From positions 2,046,001 to 2,110,000 of the forward strand of contig JAZBRI010000009.1 in the NCBI GenBank assembly GCA_036874045.1: 64,000 nt of DNA, written 5' to 3'. This DNA comes from Cymodocea nodosa (lineage: Eukaryota > Streptophyta > Magnoliopsida > Alismatales > Cymodoceaceae). The position numbers and the translations under genes are program-made. The notes under the pieces were generated by a model. The model searched no databases and was not told where the DNA came from. It saw nothing but the letters and a program-made list of their open reading frames with translations. Positions 46,732 through 59,440 of this stretch are shown piece after piece; the first letter of the stretch is position 1; every line of letters begins with the position of its first letter.

Positions 46732-48294
46732 TGAAAGGCCTTCTAGATTTTGATAATGCAAAAATCCATGTGAGGAAACAAATTATATTTCACAAGTGTC
46801 AAGTCAGTTTAGCAAACTGAAGATCAGAAGGCAGATAAATCGATATAGATAGTTCAGATATTGCTATAGGAGAAAAATAGGATTTTCGAAAGGTTACCAG
46901 GCTTAAGTATTTAGAAGAAATGGATCTTCAGTGAGTTATAGGCTTAAGTATCCAAAAAGTCAGTTTAAAAAAGTAAATACACTGTCAGATAGTTAGAAGG
47001 ATAACTATTCAAAATTATAAGGTCTTCGAAAAGTTTGAAAGGTAGTTGGTTGAATTATCGGTGGGTTAGGAAAGCTAACTATTTGGAAATTCAAGAAAAT
47101 CGGAAAGTTAGGAAGGCTAACTATCCGAAACTTAAGTCATTCAATTACTCATATGCAGATATTCAGATGGAAGCTTAAAAAGATTTTCGAAAAGTTAGAA
47201 AGCTAACTATCTGAAAAATAGGAATTTTTGGAAGGTTATAAAATGAACTATCCGAAACTTAAGTCATTCTATTATGCATGCGCCAAAATAAGAAAATAAC
47301 AATTAGAAGCTTACAAGGAAATTCAAAAGGTTACTGTAGCTAACTATCCAAAAGTTAAAACACTTCGATAAATTAATAACTAAAATTATCCGAAAGTTAA
47401 GTTACTCAAATACACACATGTAGAATTCAGAAATTTAATCTGAAGCTTGAAAAGGATGATTTGGTAAGTTAAGAAAGCTAACTATCCGAAAGTTAAATAT
47501 GTTTCGGTAAGTTACAGCTTTAACTATTCGAACCGAAGGAGATCTCATGTGTATGACTTAAATCCACACGTGACAAGACTTAATGACAGTTTCTACTCAT
47601 CGGAAGGTTATAAATGAATATCGAAAGGTTACCACTACTAACTATCCAAAAGTTACAGGGAATCAGAAGGTTAACTTGAAAAACCTTCCTAAACAGTAAC
47701 TTATTATTTTTGGACCTACAAATTCAGTAAAGTATAACAGAATACATCTGTTAGAAAGAATATGATCGTTATACCTCTTAGTATAAATATGATCAGTAAA
47801 GGGAAGATAAGGACACAATGTTTTATCATATACTATTGAGAGCTATACCAAAAGTCATCCCACAATACACAATATAGTGAAAAGCAAAAAGCCCCCTATG
47901 CATAAAGCTCTATTTGATAAAGGAAAGTTTGGTTCATGAACTTACACCTGAAAGTTCACTATTGATTCAAGGCTTGCACTAGTAAGCTCAAAGGAAAGGT
48001 TGGTTTGGAGCTTGTACCTCAAAGCTCGATTGGTTGGTTCTTACTTGGACCTTAAAGCAAGTGATTGTAAGTTGTGAAAGTTTAGTGAAACCCAAGTGAA
48101 TCTTGGGGATGGACTAGCCGTTAGTGGTGAACCACCTAAAAATCTCTTTGTGTCAAGTTTTTATTACTGCTTTGCATGTTTATTTAATATCAGTACTTAT
48201 TAACTATAAATCAACTAGTTAAGATTGAAAATAATCAAAAACAAGTAAATAGTACCATTCACCCCCCCCTCTAGTAAGCCTTTAGGTCTTAACA
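46732..48294 (+). mobile_element. 5' LTR of element 4
   Basis: TGAAAGGCCTTCTAGATTTT to GGTCTTAACA, 1563 bp. A TATA box TATAAATATG lies at 47782. U3 (46860-47660) is filled with GGTAAGTTA / TAACTATCCGAAA motifs in both orientations, e.g. 47502-47530. Confidence 0.9.
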
Positions 48295-48296
48295 AT

Positions 48297-48308
48297 TGGT
48301 ATCAAAGC
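48297..48308 (+). other. Primer binding site of element 4
   Basis: TGGTATCAAAGC, two bases after the LTR; tRNA-Met type. Confidence 0.85.
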
Positions 48309-48346
48309 AAGGTTGATCTCATTAATAGATTTAACCATCTGAGATC

Positions 48347-48490
48347 ATGGCTTTTCACATTGTAGGGGGATAGAATATCCATCGACCTTTCCTCTTTAAT
48401 GGTAGCAATTATAGCTACTTAAAAAATAAGATAAAGTGTTTTCTCAAAAGTACAGATGTAAAAGTTTAGAGGATGGTTGTACATGGTACA
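48347..48490 (+). pseudogene. gag: gag of element 4, part 1
   Basis: ATG at 48347 gives MAFHIVGG, stop (TAG), then RPFLFNGSNYSYLKNKI, the usual N-terminus of plant copia Gag. It ends at VVHGT, where the Athila solo LTR inserted; reading continues in frame at 50727. Confidence 0.8.
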
Positions 48491-50721
48491 TGTTTAGAAT
48501 GAAAACGTGCATAATATTAACGGTTAAATAATGATTAATTACATAATATTTAGCTTATCATATAAGAATTAAGTCATTATGTTATAATTGCACTATTTTA
48601 TGCCTTAATGAAAGAATCTACATAATTTCAGGGAATTAGTGTTAATTAAGTACATTTCTAAACTATTAGTGAGTTACAAGCTTTGAAATTCTTAAGTATC
48701 TGAATTGTTTGTTATTTCAGAGAGTTACATTTCATGTATTAGATAGTTATGTTTTAAACACTTAAAGAATATTTTATTATTTCGTGGAATACACATGTTG
48801 TAACATTAATACAAGACTTAAGTGGATTTTTAGTAAGTTATCTACTAACTATCCGAAATGTGTCTGAGCATCGGATAGTTAGGTTTACAAGTATCCAAAA
48901 TATCTTTTTATCATAAAACTTACTAAGGACACATGTTGTGATCTGAAAACCTGATTTAAGTGTGGTTTTATAGTATTAAGCATGATCTATTTTATTTGCA
49001 CATATTTATATCATGTATAGGTGCATAGTAACAACTTGTTGAGTTAGTGTTCTTTGTGTTGAAAGATCACGTGCCAACTCGTTAAGTTACAGGTTTAAAG
49101 GTGTAAAAAGATCATGTGAGAACTTGTTGAGTTAGCGAGTAAAAAATTGTAAGTTGTATATCTAAACTCGTTAAGTTAGAATTATGCACGTGTTGAATTT
49201 AAATGTTTTATTATGTCACGTAAGTTGCACATGTTTAACTTGTTAAGTTAGTATAACTATACGCGTTGAGTTACTTGAATACACACTAAGGTAATGCATT
49301 GTGTTAAAGTTATAAGCTTATAAGTTATTACCTTACTACACGTGTTTTATAGTTAAATCAACGAAGTAAATCCGTTGAGTTACACTAACTCCACAGACCA
49401 TTTATTTTCTAACATGCCACTGTAGCAGTTGCAGAAATAAGAAATTCAAAGGAAAGCCACGATTGCATGTATCACGTAGGAATTCACTCATGGAATGAAG
49501 AAGAAATTACCATCATTGATATGAATGAAGGAAATCCAACTGATCATTTAAGCAGAAATAGTTATTGTTGAAAGAAATGTAAAAGAAGAGGAGAAAGATG
49601 AAGAAGAGGTGTGTGAGGTGGAGGGTCGCGCTAACTACAAGAAGCATCGGAAGTTCCCTGAAGCTCCACATCACCACCAAAATCACCAACTATTAGAGGT
49701 TTGTGAGGATACTTTCCGAATGTTGGGTTGATTCCAAACCAAACACGGTGACTGACAACTACTATGAGGAGTGATCGCATCGCAAGAAGGGAAGCCATTT
49801 TCACCAAGCACCAACTCATATCTCAGGAGATCATAAAGCTTCTAGCCTTGGTTTCGGGTTGATGCCAGTATACTGAAGAGGAGATCTTACAAGTCTTGGT
49901 TCACGATTCTATAGGGAGAGGAAGCAAGATTGTAAGTGATTAAATTTTCAATGGTGTAATCGCATTGCATGTAATGACGGAAGTTCTTACTACCGATAGA
50001 GATTTTTACATTTCACCTTTCACTCATCTTCAAGAACATATCAAAACAAAAATATCAAAAATAATTAATTATTTGTGTTTGCATTTAATATTAAAGTGTT
50101 GTATTGTTTGTTTTATATCGTGATTAATGTTATCATTGTCAGTACTGTGAATGTTTTATGTTTGTTTGATTTAGAAAAGAGAAAATAGTTTTATTGTTTA
50201 CTGAAATTGATCTGTACAGAATACTAAAAATCTTAATGGTTATTCTTTGAAATATCTAAATGTTAGTGTTGCTTAATAATGAATCTTAGATTAACTAATA
50301 TTAAAAAGTTTAATTGATGTTATTTACATTCTATGGAACCGCCCAATAGTTGGCCAAATTCCTCTATGAATGGTAGTATTTAACTAGAAAGGTAGGCTCG
50401 TGGAGTTAACTTGAGTCCACAAGGTTAGTCCATTGAGTTAACTATAACTCCACGAACTAAGTCCGTTGAATTAACAGTAACTCAACAAAGTGCTTAATTG
50501 AATACATACAAACTCTCGCATAAAAATTAAAATTGTACATAATTTTCACTCAATCTTTATGGGATCAACCTGTACTTGCATACAAATACAATATACACTA
50601 TGCACTTGTAGTTAAAAATACAAATTGGATTTAATATCTAATTTGTGTGAAAAGTTGTTTGTTTACTTCTAAAAGAATTTATTAATATAAGCATAAAAAC
50701 AAGTCAAATAACCTTAATATA
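48491..50721 (+). mobile_element. Athila-type solo LTR, target duplication GTACA
   Basis: It starts TGTTTAGAATG and ends ...CCTTAATATA, 2231 bp. GTACA flanks both sides (48486-48490 and 50722-50726), and gag continues across it. No internal region, so LTR-LTR recombination removed the rest. Relative to the element 6 LTR it carries ~870 extra bases (48920-49797). Of these, 48970-49345 is colinear with the copia-A U3 (11265-11640). Confidence 0.88.
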
Positions 50722-50726
50722 GTACA

Positions 50727-50890
50727 CCACTTCCAATCAATCATGAAAGTGACTGAACTAAAGAGGACGAAAGAATCATCCAGATGGATGCTCGTGGGCT
50801 AAATTCTATTTACTATGCACTAACTAGTGAACAATATAATAAAATATCTACATGTAAGTCTTCTCATGAGGCTTGGAAGACCCTTCAAAA
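50727..50890 (+). pseudogene. gag: gag of element 4, part 2
   Basis: Frame with one stop (TGA), then RIIQMDARGLNSIYYAL, SEQYNKISTCKS and EAWKTLQ, the standard copia Gag core. Interrupted at 50891 by element 5; resumes at 58199 with TYEGTSQVKDTK. Confidence 0.85.
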
Positions 50891-51892
50891 TGTTATAGAT
50901 GGAACGGATAGTTCAGTTAACCTTCTATGGCACGATACTGAAACACTCAGCTCTAAACTCATTGAAGCTAAGAGTGAGAGAAGAAACAATACAAAGAAGA
51001 AACAGGATTTACGTGGTTCAATAACAGCCTACATCCACAGAGAGTTGAGAGTTCTTTTATGAGCTTTGGCACAATCAACCATAATGTTTTACAACATCAT
51101 AAAAGTTTATATACTACCCAACTTAGGGTTTATAAACCTTTAATTACATACAAGCCATTACAGTAGAGAAACAATGCTTCGGAGAAGAGACTCTTAATTT
51201 CGAAGCATTATCTTCTTATCTTTCTGAAATCTGCAACATTTCAGATAGTTATAGATTTAACTATCCGAAGAGAATATTCTTTCTGAGCGGGCGGTACTGT
51301 ACTAGGCTAACTGTCCAGAGAGATTCGGTATTTTGGACAGTTACTGACTTAACTGTCTGAAAGGTCACTTACTTCTCTCTCTTTGTCCTTTTGGAAGGTT
51401 TTGTTGATAACTCTCCGAAAACTGCATGTCTTTTGGATAGTTACATCTTAACTATCCGAAAACTCACTTAAGTGTCTTTTCAGGCATTTCAGAAGGTTCT
51501 ACCGTTAACCTTCCGAAAACTTATGAACTTCGGATAGCTACTGCCTAACTATCCGAAGATCCACTTAAGTCACTACTTTCCGGATACTTGGCTTCTTAAC
51601 TATCCGAAGATCCACTTAAGTGTCTGACTTTTGGATACTTAGCTTCATATCTGTCCGAACGTCTACTTAAGTGTCCTTTAAGTCATTTCGGATAGTTATA
51701 GCTAGTAACCCTCCGAAATCTTCTAACTTTTGGATAGTTAACTCAAAGCCTCCAATTGAACCTTTATTTCCGAATACTTAGGTCTGCAACCTACCGAAAA
51801 TATAAAATTGCTGGATACTTACTGTTAACAAGCTTCCAATTGAACCTAAACTTCTTGTGGTATACTCCACATCTGTAATACTTGCCCTAACA
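50891..51892 (-). mobile_element. 3' LTR of element 5 with hairpin array
   Basis: TGTTATAGATGG to GCCCTAACA. From 51230 to 51830 it is a run of about ten hairpins of the TTCGGATAGTTA...TAACTATCCGAA type. Several are separated by CACTTAAGTG, a perfect 10-bp palindrome (e.g. 51465-51474). Confidence 0.88.
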
Positions 51893-52009
51893 ATCTCCCA
51901 CTTAGAGTTTGCCACAATGATCGAAAGAAAAATCAATCTCTACACTTGGCTTACAGATTATTGCAATAGCTGCTCAAATAATCATCAACTCTTCATCTCC
52001 TTCTTCTTT
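51893..52009 (-). other. Polypurine tract and 3' end of element 5
   Basis: Minus strand AACTCTAAGTGGGAGAT abuts the LTR (51893-51909). The rest is short noncoding sequence. Confidence 0.7.
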
Positions 52010-55000
52010 TCAGTTTTTCAGGAGACCAATTAAGGCCATATAGAGCCTTAATTTCTGCAGATTCAGAACTTTGGTTAGCATATCTGCTGCATTTTCAAAT
52101 CCAGCAATCTTCTGAAGATCTAACATATTCTACTCTATCTCTTCCCTTATGAAATGAAATCTTATTCTCATATGCTTGGACCTTGAATGGAACTTCGGAT
52201 TCTCAGCTAAATAAATTGCACTTTGATTATCACATAACAGAATGCTTCTGTTCTGTTTGTGCTCTAATTCAACTAGTACATTCTCTAACTAGATTCTTTC
52301 TTTAGCTACCTCTACTACTGCAACATATTCAGCTTCTATGGTCGAGAGTGCAACAATACTTTGCAACTTGGATCTCCAGCTAATTGCAATACTTCCTATG
52401 CAGAAAACATAACCTGAAGTACTTTTGCTTTTGTCCAACTCTCTTCCTAAATCAACATCACAGTAACCAATCAATTCAATTGGTCCTTTCTTGAAATTCA
52501 GATCTACATCTAGGGAATATCTAAGATATCTGAGTATCCATAGTACTGCAGACCAATGCTCAGCTCTTGGTTCTGCCATATATCTACTGACCACTCCCAC
52601 TACATGAGATATATCAGGTCGTGTGCATATCATGGCATACATTAAACTTCCCACTACTAAAGCATATGGTATTCTGGACATTCTTGTCCTTTCTTCTTCA
52701 GTCTTAGCTGACTGATCTTTAGACAACTTGAAGTGGGGTCCGAGAGGTAGTTCAGTCTTCCTCTCATTTGAGATATTAAATCTCCTTAGTACATTTTCTA
52801 GATACTTCTTCTAATTTAATCTCAAAGTGTCTGCCATTCTATCTCGGATAATTCTCATACCCAAGATTTGCTTGGCTTCTCCCATATCCTTCATGTCAAA
52901 TTCTTTTGACAGTTGTGTCTTCAATTTCTTAATCTATTCCATACTGGAATAAGCAATTAACATATCATCTACATAAATCAATAGAATAATAAAGCAATCA
53001 TCTAGCAATTTTATGTACCAGCAATAGTCTGTATCACATCTTTTGAAGCTTAGGGTACAGATAAAGGTATCAAATCTCTTATACCATTGTCGTGGTACTT
53101 GCTTCAAACCATACAGACTTTTCAACAATCTACAAACTGTCTTTATTTTCTTGTCAGTGACTGCAAATCCTTCTGGCTACATCATGTAAAGTTCTTCCTA
53201 CAAGTCACCATGTAGGAATGTTGTCTTTACATCCATTTGCTCCAAGAGCAAATTTCTTGCAGCAACAATGCTTAAGACTATTCTAATAGTATTCATCTTC
53301 ACAATAGGAGAGAATACTTCTGTATAGTCTATATCTTGAATTTGCTGAAAACCCTTGACGATAAGTCTGGCTTTATATTTCTTGCTGCCATCTGGTTGTT
53401 CTTTTATCCTGAACACCCACTTGTTTCCTAGGATTTTCTTTCCTTCTGGCAAAGAAGTCAGCTCCTAAGTATTATTCTTCTTTAGAGATCTCATTTCTTC
53501 TTTCATTGCTAACTCCCATTTGTGTGCATCACTTGCACAAATTGCTTCCTGATATGTTTCAGGTTCACCATCATCCGTCAATAATAGATAATTAAATGAT
53601 GGTACATACCTTTCTAGTTGTTTGGAAACCCTTCTAGACCTTCTAAGTTGTCTAGTGACAACTTCATCTTCTTGATCATCTAGATGTTCTTGATGTTTAG
53701 CCTCTCGAAGCTGAATTTCTTCTATAGGTTCCTTTTGAGGTTGTTCAACATCATTATCTAGACTGATCTCAACAGTACTTCTAGACTAAAGCTCTGACTG
53801 CTGTTCTTCTACACTTTCTCTATGCTTAAACATCTTGGATTCAATGAATATGACATCTTTTGCATAGATTATTTTCTTGGTTTCTTCTACCCAGAATCTA
53901 TAACCAAAATAATCCTTACCATAGCTAATGAAATAACATTTCTATGATTTTGAATCCAACTTGTCTCTTTTGTCACTATTCAAGTGGACAAATGACTTGG
54001 ATCCAAAGACTTTCAAGTGAGCATAGTTGACCACTTTCCCTGTCCACAACTCTTTAGGGTTCTTAAGCCCCATTGGGATGGATGGTCCTCTATTTATTAG
54101 ATAGGTAGCTATATTAACAGCTTCTGCCCAGAATGTTTTGGGAAAACCTGCATGTAGTCTCATGCATCTTGCCCGTTCATTCAAGGTCCTGTTCATCCTT
54201 TCAGCAACTCCATTTTGTTGTGGAGTTCGAGCTATAGTCCTCTACCTTCTAATTCCTTGTTCCTTATAGTAAACTTTAAATTCATGGCTATCATATTCTC
54301 CTCCATTATCTGACTTGATGGATTTAATTTTTCTTCTACTCTAATTTTCCACTTCTGCCTTCTATTTCTTGAAGACTTGGAAAACTTCAGACTTCTATTT
54401 CAGAAAATAAACCCATACATTCCTTATACTGTCATCAATGAAGGTGACATAATAGAGAGCACCTCGTAAAGAACTGATAAGAGTGGGCCCCCACACATCC
54501 GTGTAAACTAGCTCCAATTTCTATGACTTAGGATCATGAGGATTCCTGGCAAAGTTAACTTTCTTCTGCTTTCCCTCAATGCAGTCCTCACATATCCCTA
54601 AATTGACATTCTTCAACTTAGGGATTTTCCCTTCTGCCACTAAAACTTTCAGTCCATTTTCACTGAGGTATCCTAATCTTTTATGCCATAAGTTAGTGTC
54701 TTCAGTATCACTGACTGCTGCAATAGAGTCATCTTGATCCGATGTTAAATATAAGGTGTCTGTCCTCTGTCCTAAGGCAATAATTCTTGCACATTTGGTT
54801 ACCTTCCATTTGTCTGCACCAAAGGCAATCTGATAACCATTATTGTCCAAGGAACTTATGGAAATTAATTGCTTTGCAAGATCTAGAACATATCTGACTT
54901 CTTGCAATTTCCATATCCCTTGCTTTGTTTTTATGTGTACCTCTCCAATTCCCAATACATCCAAACTTGTGTTGTTAGCTAGGTACACCTTTTTCACAGG

Positions 55001-55199
55001 AGTTGCACGATAACTGTGCAACAAATCCTTCCTGTAGGTAATGTGGAAAGAAGCTCCTGAGTCCAGTACCCATGAGTCAATTGAACTATCAACACAACAT
55101 ACTAGGGCATCATCTGAATCGTAGGAGACAACATTTGCAACTGCTCCTTCTGATTCCTTCCCTTTGTTGTCTTTCTTGAGAGCCTTATACTGTGACTTG
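52010..55199 (-). pseudogene. pol: pol of Tork-like element 5
   Basis: Minus strand. Protease has WVLDSGASFHIT (near 55070). Integrase has the zinc region WHKRLGYLSENG...CEDCIEGKQ (54680-54560), a decayed core (54500-54200) and LNERARCMRLHAGFPKTFWA. RT has WVFRIKEQPDGSKKYKARL, QMDVKTTFLHGDL, LKSLYGLKQVPRQWYKRFDT and LLIYVDDMLIA (about 52960). RNase H has GYCDVDLGRELDKSKSTSGY and STIEAEYVAV, ending LIGLLKN then TGA at 52010. Breaks lie near 54520, 54200, 53940, 53460, 53195, 52930 and 52290, with many TAG/TAA stops at Gln or Trp positions. Order and length are normal. Confidence 0.88.
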
Positions 55200-55912
55200 A
55201 AGTGCCCCTATTGATTGTAGTTCCAGCATTTGATAGCTGCTCTCATTTTACTAGTACCTCTAGACTTTGACCTTCCTTTGGATTTAAATTGTTTTGATTT
55301 ACTTCTCCCTCTAGTTTCAACACTAAGGGCAGAAATTGAAGCTGACAATTCACTTTTCCTATGAATGTCCTCACTCAAAATTAAATCTCGAATGTCACTC
55401 ATCTTGAGCTTCTCATGACCTAGTGAACTACTTACACTAGTCACGATAGGAGACCAACTTTCTGGTAATGAGGATAATAAAATCAAGGCCCTGACTTCAT
55501 CATCAAATATTATATCTACTGAGTGCAGTTGATTCAGAATAGTATTTAGCTCATTAATGTGGTTAGTTACATTTCCACAGTCATGCATTTTCAGATTAAA
55601 TAATCTACACATGAGAAATACCTTGTTGGCGGTTGAAGGCTTCTCATACATATTAGACAAAGCTTTCATCAAGTTAGTTGTTTTCTCCTTGGCGATGTTT
55701 GAATGAACGTTCCTTGCTAGTGACAACCTGACGAGACCTAGAACTTTTCTATCCAATAACTCCCACTCTTCTTAATCCATCTTCTCTGGTTTTCTTCCGA
55801 ACAACGGTTGATGAAGATCCTTCTAATACAAACAGTCTTCAATCTGAGACCTCCAGTATCCGAAATCTTTACCATCAAACTTCTCGATTCTGAGCTTTCT
55901 ATCATCTATCAT
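55200..55912 (-). pseudogene. gag: gag of Tork-like element 5
   Basis: Minus ATG at 55912 (MIDDRKLRIEKFDGKDFGYW) with two stops before an open frame of 182 codons from 55756. The UBN2-type Gag core (NLMKALSNMYEKPS, LFNLKMHDCGNVTNHINEL, LLSSLPESW) is followed by an Arg/Ser/Lys-rich end and a knuckle that begins CWNYNQ (second Cys lost). Confidence 0.85.
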
Positions 55913-55935
55913 TCTATTAAACTGAAGAACCTTTC

Positions 55936-55947
55936 ACTCTGATACTA
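55936..55947 (-). other. Primer binding site of element 5
   Basis: Minus strand TAGTATCAGAGT, two bases inside the LTR; one to two changes from the tRNA-Met consensus. Confidence 0.75.
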
Positions 55948-55949
55948 GT

Positions 55950-58198
55950 TGTTATAGATGCAATGGATCATTTAGTTAACCTTCTATGGCACGATACTGA
56001 AACACTCAACTCTAAACTCACCGAAGCTAGGAGTGAAGAGTAAGAGAAGAAATAATACAAAGAAGAAACAGGATTTACGTGGTTCAGCAACAGCCTACAT
56101 CCATTGAGAGTTGAGAGTTCCTTTATGAGCTTCAACACAATCAACCGCAATGTTTTACAACATCATAAAGGTTTATATATTACCCAACTTAGGGTTTATA
56201 AATCTTTAATTACATACAAGTCATTACAGTAGAGAAACTATAGGATCGTCTATATCACAAGAGGGGGGGTGAATTGTGTCTTTAGTAATTAAACTAATGG
56301 ATAAAACAAGAGCACAAAGTACTCGTAAATGAAATTCTATTCTTTTATTTCAAGACAGAATTTACAATATCTTTTTAGCTTAATTCCCTTCTTGACGTTT
56401 TGATACAGTAATTTTTAATATACAATTCAAATAGGAAAACAAAGCTTTTTTTCAAAACTAATTTTGAATTGTATAAAACCTGATCTTTATGCACACAGCT
56501 CTTTTCTTTCTCTTTGCTCAGCTTCTATATCTCTTCTTCTCTAGTTGTCGAATTTCCAGACTTAGATGCGTTTGCAACTCCTTTTCTAAAATTGCTTGGA
56601 ATTTCAAACTTCTTCTGATGTTGGAGAACTTTTTAGAATATGAATATTCAAACTTAACTTTTCAATTAGGGATCTAGATTGAATATTTAGACTTGTTTTT
56701 TTTTTTGAGATTGGGATCCCCTATTGTAATGTAGCTCGTACTCTCTATTAGTAGTCGAACTCTGTTGTCTTTCACGTTCAACATGTTCATCCACTTGATC
56801 CACAATCCATAATCCACGTACTAATTTTCTCTTTAATCCAAATTACTTTCTATTTAAATTTCCACTTACTTCACTAACATTTTGAGTTTCCACGATCTCC
56901 ACTCGTAGATACATCGAAACTTTATCTTCTTGGAGTCTTGTAGAATATCTTCTAAGTCTTCGATTTAGTCAAACATTTATCCTTTAACTCTTGTAAAAAC
57001 TCGAACACTTATCCTTTAACTCTTCGAGTTTTTACACTTGCAAAACACGTGACTAAACAAAGAAACTTATCTGTTCGTTATTCCTTTTATAAAACTTGAA
57101 CAGTTATCTATCCATGCGTATAAAAACTCGAACAGTTCTCTATCCATGCATAAAAAAACTCGAACAGTTATCTAACTATTCGATTTTTCATTACCGAACG
57201 CATATGGAAAACACATGACAACTTAAAACATTAAAAACACACGTGTAGATAACTTAACTATACGAGTTTTTAACATAAAGTATTCGACAAAAATGAAACG
57301 TTAACTATCCGAAAGTTTAACTATTGCAAATCTAGCTCTTCGGAAATCTTTAATTTATCCGACATAAAAATGAAACTTTCTGATAATCTGTTAACTATTA
57401 TACTTAGAGAATATTATGTAGACTTATTTAAATACGTTAATAAAGCATATATCATCAAAATTAAAAACCTAACAGAAACAATGCTTCGGAGAAGAGACTC
57501 TTAATTTTGGAGCCTTATCTTCTTATCTTTCCGAAATCTGCAACATTTCGGATAGTTACAGACTTAACTATCCGAAGAGAATATTCTTTCTGAATGGGCA
57601 GTACTGTACCAGGCTAACTGTCTAGAGAGATTCGGTATTTCAGACAGTTACTGACTTAACTGTCTAAAAAGTCACTTACTTCTCTCTCTTTGTCCTTTTG
57701 AAAGGTTCTACTGATAGCTCTCTGAAAACTGCATGTCTTTTGGATAGTTACATCTTAACTATTCGAAAACTCACTTAAGTGTCTTTTCAAGCATTTCGGA
57801 AGGTTCTACAAATAACCTTCCAAAAACTTATGAACTTCGAATAGTTACTACCTAACTATCCGAAACCCACTTAAGTCACTGCTTTCCGGATACTTGGCTT
57901 CTTAACTATCCGAAGATCCACTTAAGTGTCTGACTTTTAGATACTTAGCTTCATAATTGTCCAAACGTCCACTTAAGTGTCCTTTAAGTCATTTCAGATA
58001 GTTACAACTAGTAACTCTCTAAAATCTTCTGACTTTCGGATAGTTAACTCAAAGCTTCCGACTAAACCTTTATTTTCGGATACTTAGGTCTACAACCTAC
58101 CGAAAATATAAAACTACCGGATACTTACTATTAACAAGCTTCTGATTGAACCTAAACTTCTTGTGGCATACTCCACACCTGTAATACTTACCCTAACA
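55950..58198 (-). mobile_element. 5' LTR of element 5, split by a solo LTR
   Basis: TGTTATAGATGC to ACCCTAACA. It follows the 3' LTR to GAGAAAC, is interrupted at 56239-57474, and resumes at GAAACAATGCTTCGG. The hairpin array is at 57540-58130, including the perfect 12-bp arms TTCGGATAGTTA / TAACTATCCGAA at 57547-57576. Confidence 0.88.
56239..57474 (-). mobile_element. Family-B solo LTR, target duplication GAAAC
   Basis: TATAGGATCGTCTATATCAC to AACCTAACA, 1236 bp, related to 13638-14941. GAAAC lies at 56234-56238 and 57475-57479. The terminal TG is TA on the left. Hairpins of the ACTCGAACAGTTATC...AACTATTCGA type lie at 57000-57190. The poly-T at 56698-56708 is part of it. Confidence 0.9.
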
Positions 58199-59440
58199 CA
58201 AATTACGTATGAAGGAACCAGCCAAGTGAAGGATACTAAAATCAGCATTTTGTTAAGAAAATATGAATTATTTAAAATACTTGAAAAAGAAAGTATTACT
58301 GAAATGTTTTCAAGATTTACTAAAATTGTGAATGAATTAAGAAGCCTTGGAAGGGATTTTTCTAATCATAAGCAGGTACAGAAGATTTTAAGAAGCCTAA
58401 TAGTTGAATGGAAACAAAAGTCTATTTCCATACAAGATTCAAAGGATCTAAACAACTATTTAGTAGAAGATCTGTTAGGAAATCTTCTTGCTCATGAAGT
58501 TTAGATGAAGGAATGGAAAGAAGAAGAGAGAGCCACTGAAAGAAAGGCTAAGAAAAAGAAAGAACTAGGTTCTCCTTCAATAGAAGAACAACCAAGCTTG
58601 AATAAAGATGAAGTTTTACTACTGGCCAGGAATTTTAGAAAAATGATGAGACAAGGAGGCAAAGTCAGCTCCTCAAAATCAAAAGTCCCCACATGCTACA
58701 AGTGCAAAAAATTGGGACACATTTAACTCTATTGTCCTTTCCAACAAAAGGAGGACAAATAAAAATGGAAGAAGAAGAATAAGAAGAAAATGGCCTTGAA
58801 AGCCACATGAGATAACAACAGCTCATCCAGCAACTCATTAGACTCAAAGGAAGATGCCTCTGTAAATGTGTGCTTTGCTGCACAAGAGGTATGCTCTACA
58901 TCTCCTTATTGTTTAGAAAATGAAAATAATGATTTAGATGTAAATAGTCTTCTTTGTATGGTAGACAGTTTATATGTAAAATGTAAAAACTATAAGAAAG
59001 AAATTAAAAGTTTGAACTCTTGTTTAAAGGATGCTTTTGTTGAATTAGAAAAAGCTCTAGTTGATAATAGGGAACTAAAAATTAAAATTGATAACCATCG
59101 TTGTAAAAATTTTGATTTGAAAGAAGAAAACAAAAACTTATTATCTGAAACTGTTGATTTGAAAAACACTATATGTAAGTTCACAAAAAATGAAAATAGT
59201 TTAAATAAAATAATAGGATCTTAAAGAATTGGAATAAATAAATTTGGCCTAAGGTATGCTATACCACAAGAAACTTCCTACTATGATAGAAAGATTAGAT
59301 CTTATAGAGATGGCACAACTGTATTTGTCATCAAAAGAAGATCTACTCATGTATGGCTACCAAGAGGCAATATATTTAATATGCTAAGGACTAACACTAG
59401 TGGATCCAAGAAAATATGGGTACCAAAAGCTTTAATTTAA
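58199..59440 (+). pseudogene. gag: gag of element 4, part 3
   Basis: One frame with in-frame stops (58502, 58724, 59222 and others). TYEGTSQVKDTK and SITEMFSRFTKIVNELRSLG begin it, followed by a Lys/Glu-rich part. The knuckle is CYKCKKLGHI*LYCPF (58696-58740, stop inside). Next come NVCFAAQE|V, a coiled-coil tail (58900-59220) and a conserved WVPKALI end with TAA at 59438. pol lies in a different frame, so Gag-Pol needs splicing or frameshifting. Confidence 0.85.

Larger units (their letters stand above)
50891..58198 (-). mobile_element. Tork-like copia element 5, nearly complete
   Basis: Minus-strand element with LTRs 50891-51892 (1002 bp) and 55950-58198 (about 1008 bp without the solo LTR inside). 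Target duplication is CAAAA/CAAAT (one change). gag, protease, integrase, RT and RNase H are all recognisable. The Tnt1/Tork branch is shown by WHKRLGYLSENGLKVL and the RISRIPYALVVGSLMYAM-like RNase H start. Confidence 0.88.

Noticed and set aside
49631..49819. Minus-strand 62-codon frame in the Athila LTR as a small gene
   Set aside because: It lies in the noncoding LTR, is broken in the homologous part of element 7 (33140-33300), and has no recognisable domain.
51230..51830. Regular hairpins as a CRISPR-like array
   Set aside because: The repeats are themselves inverted pairs with variable arms, lie inside an LTR duplicated at 57540-58130, and the context is a plant nuclear genome.
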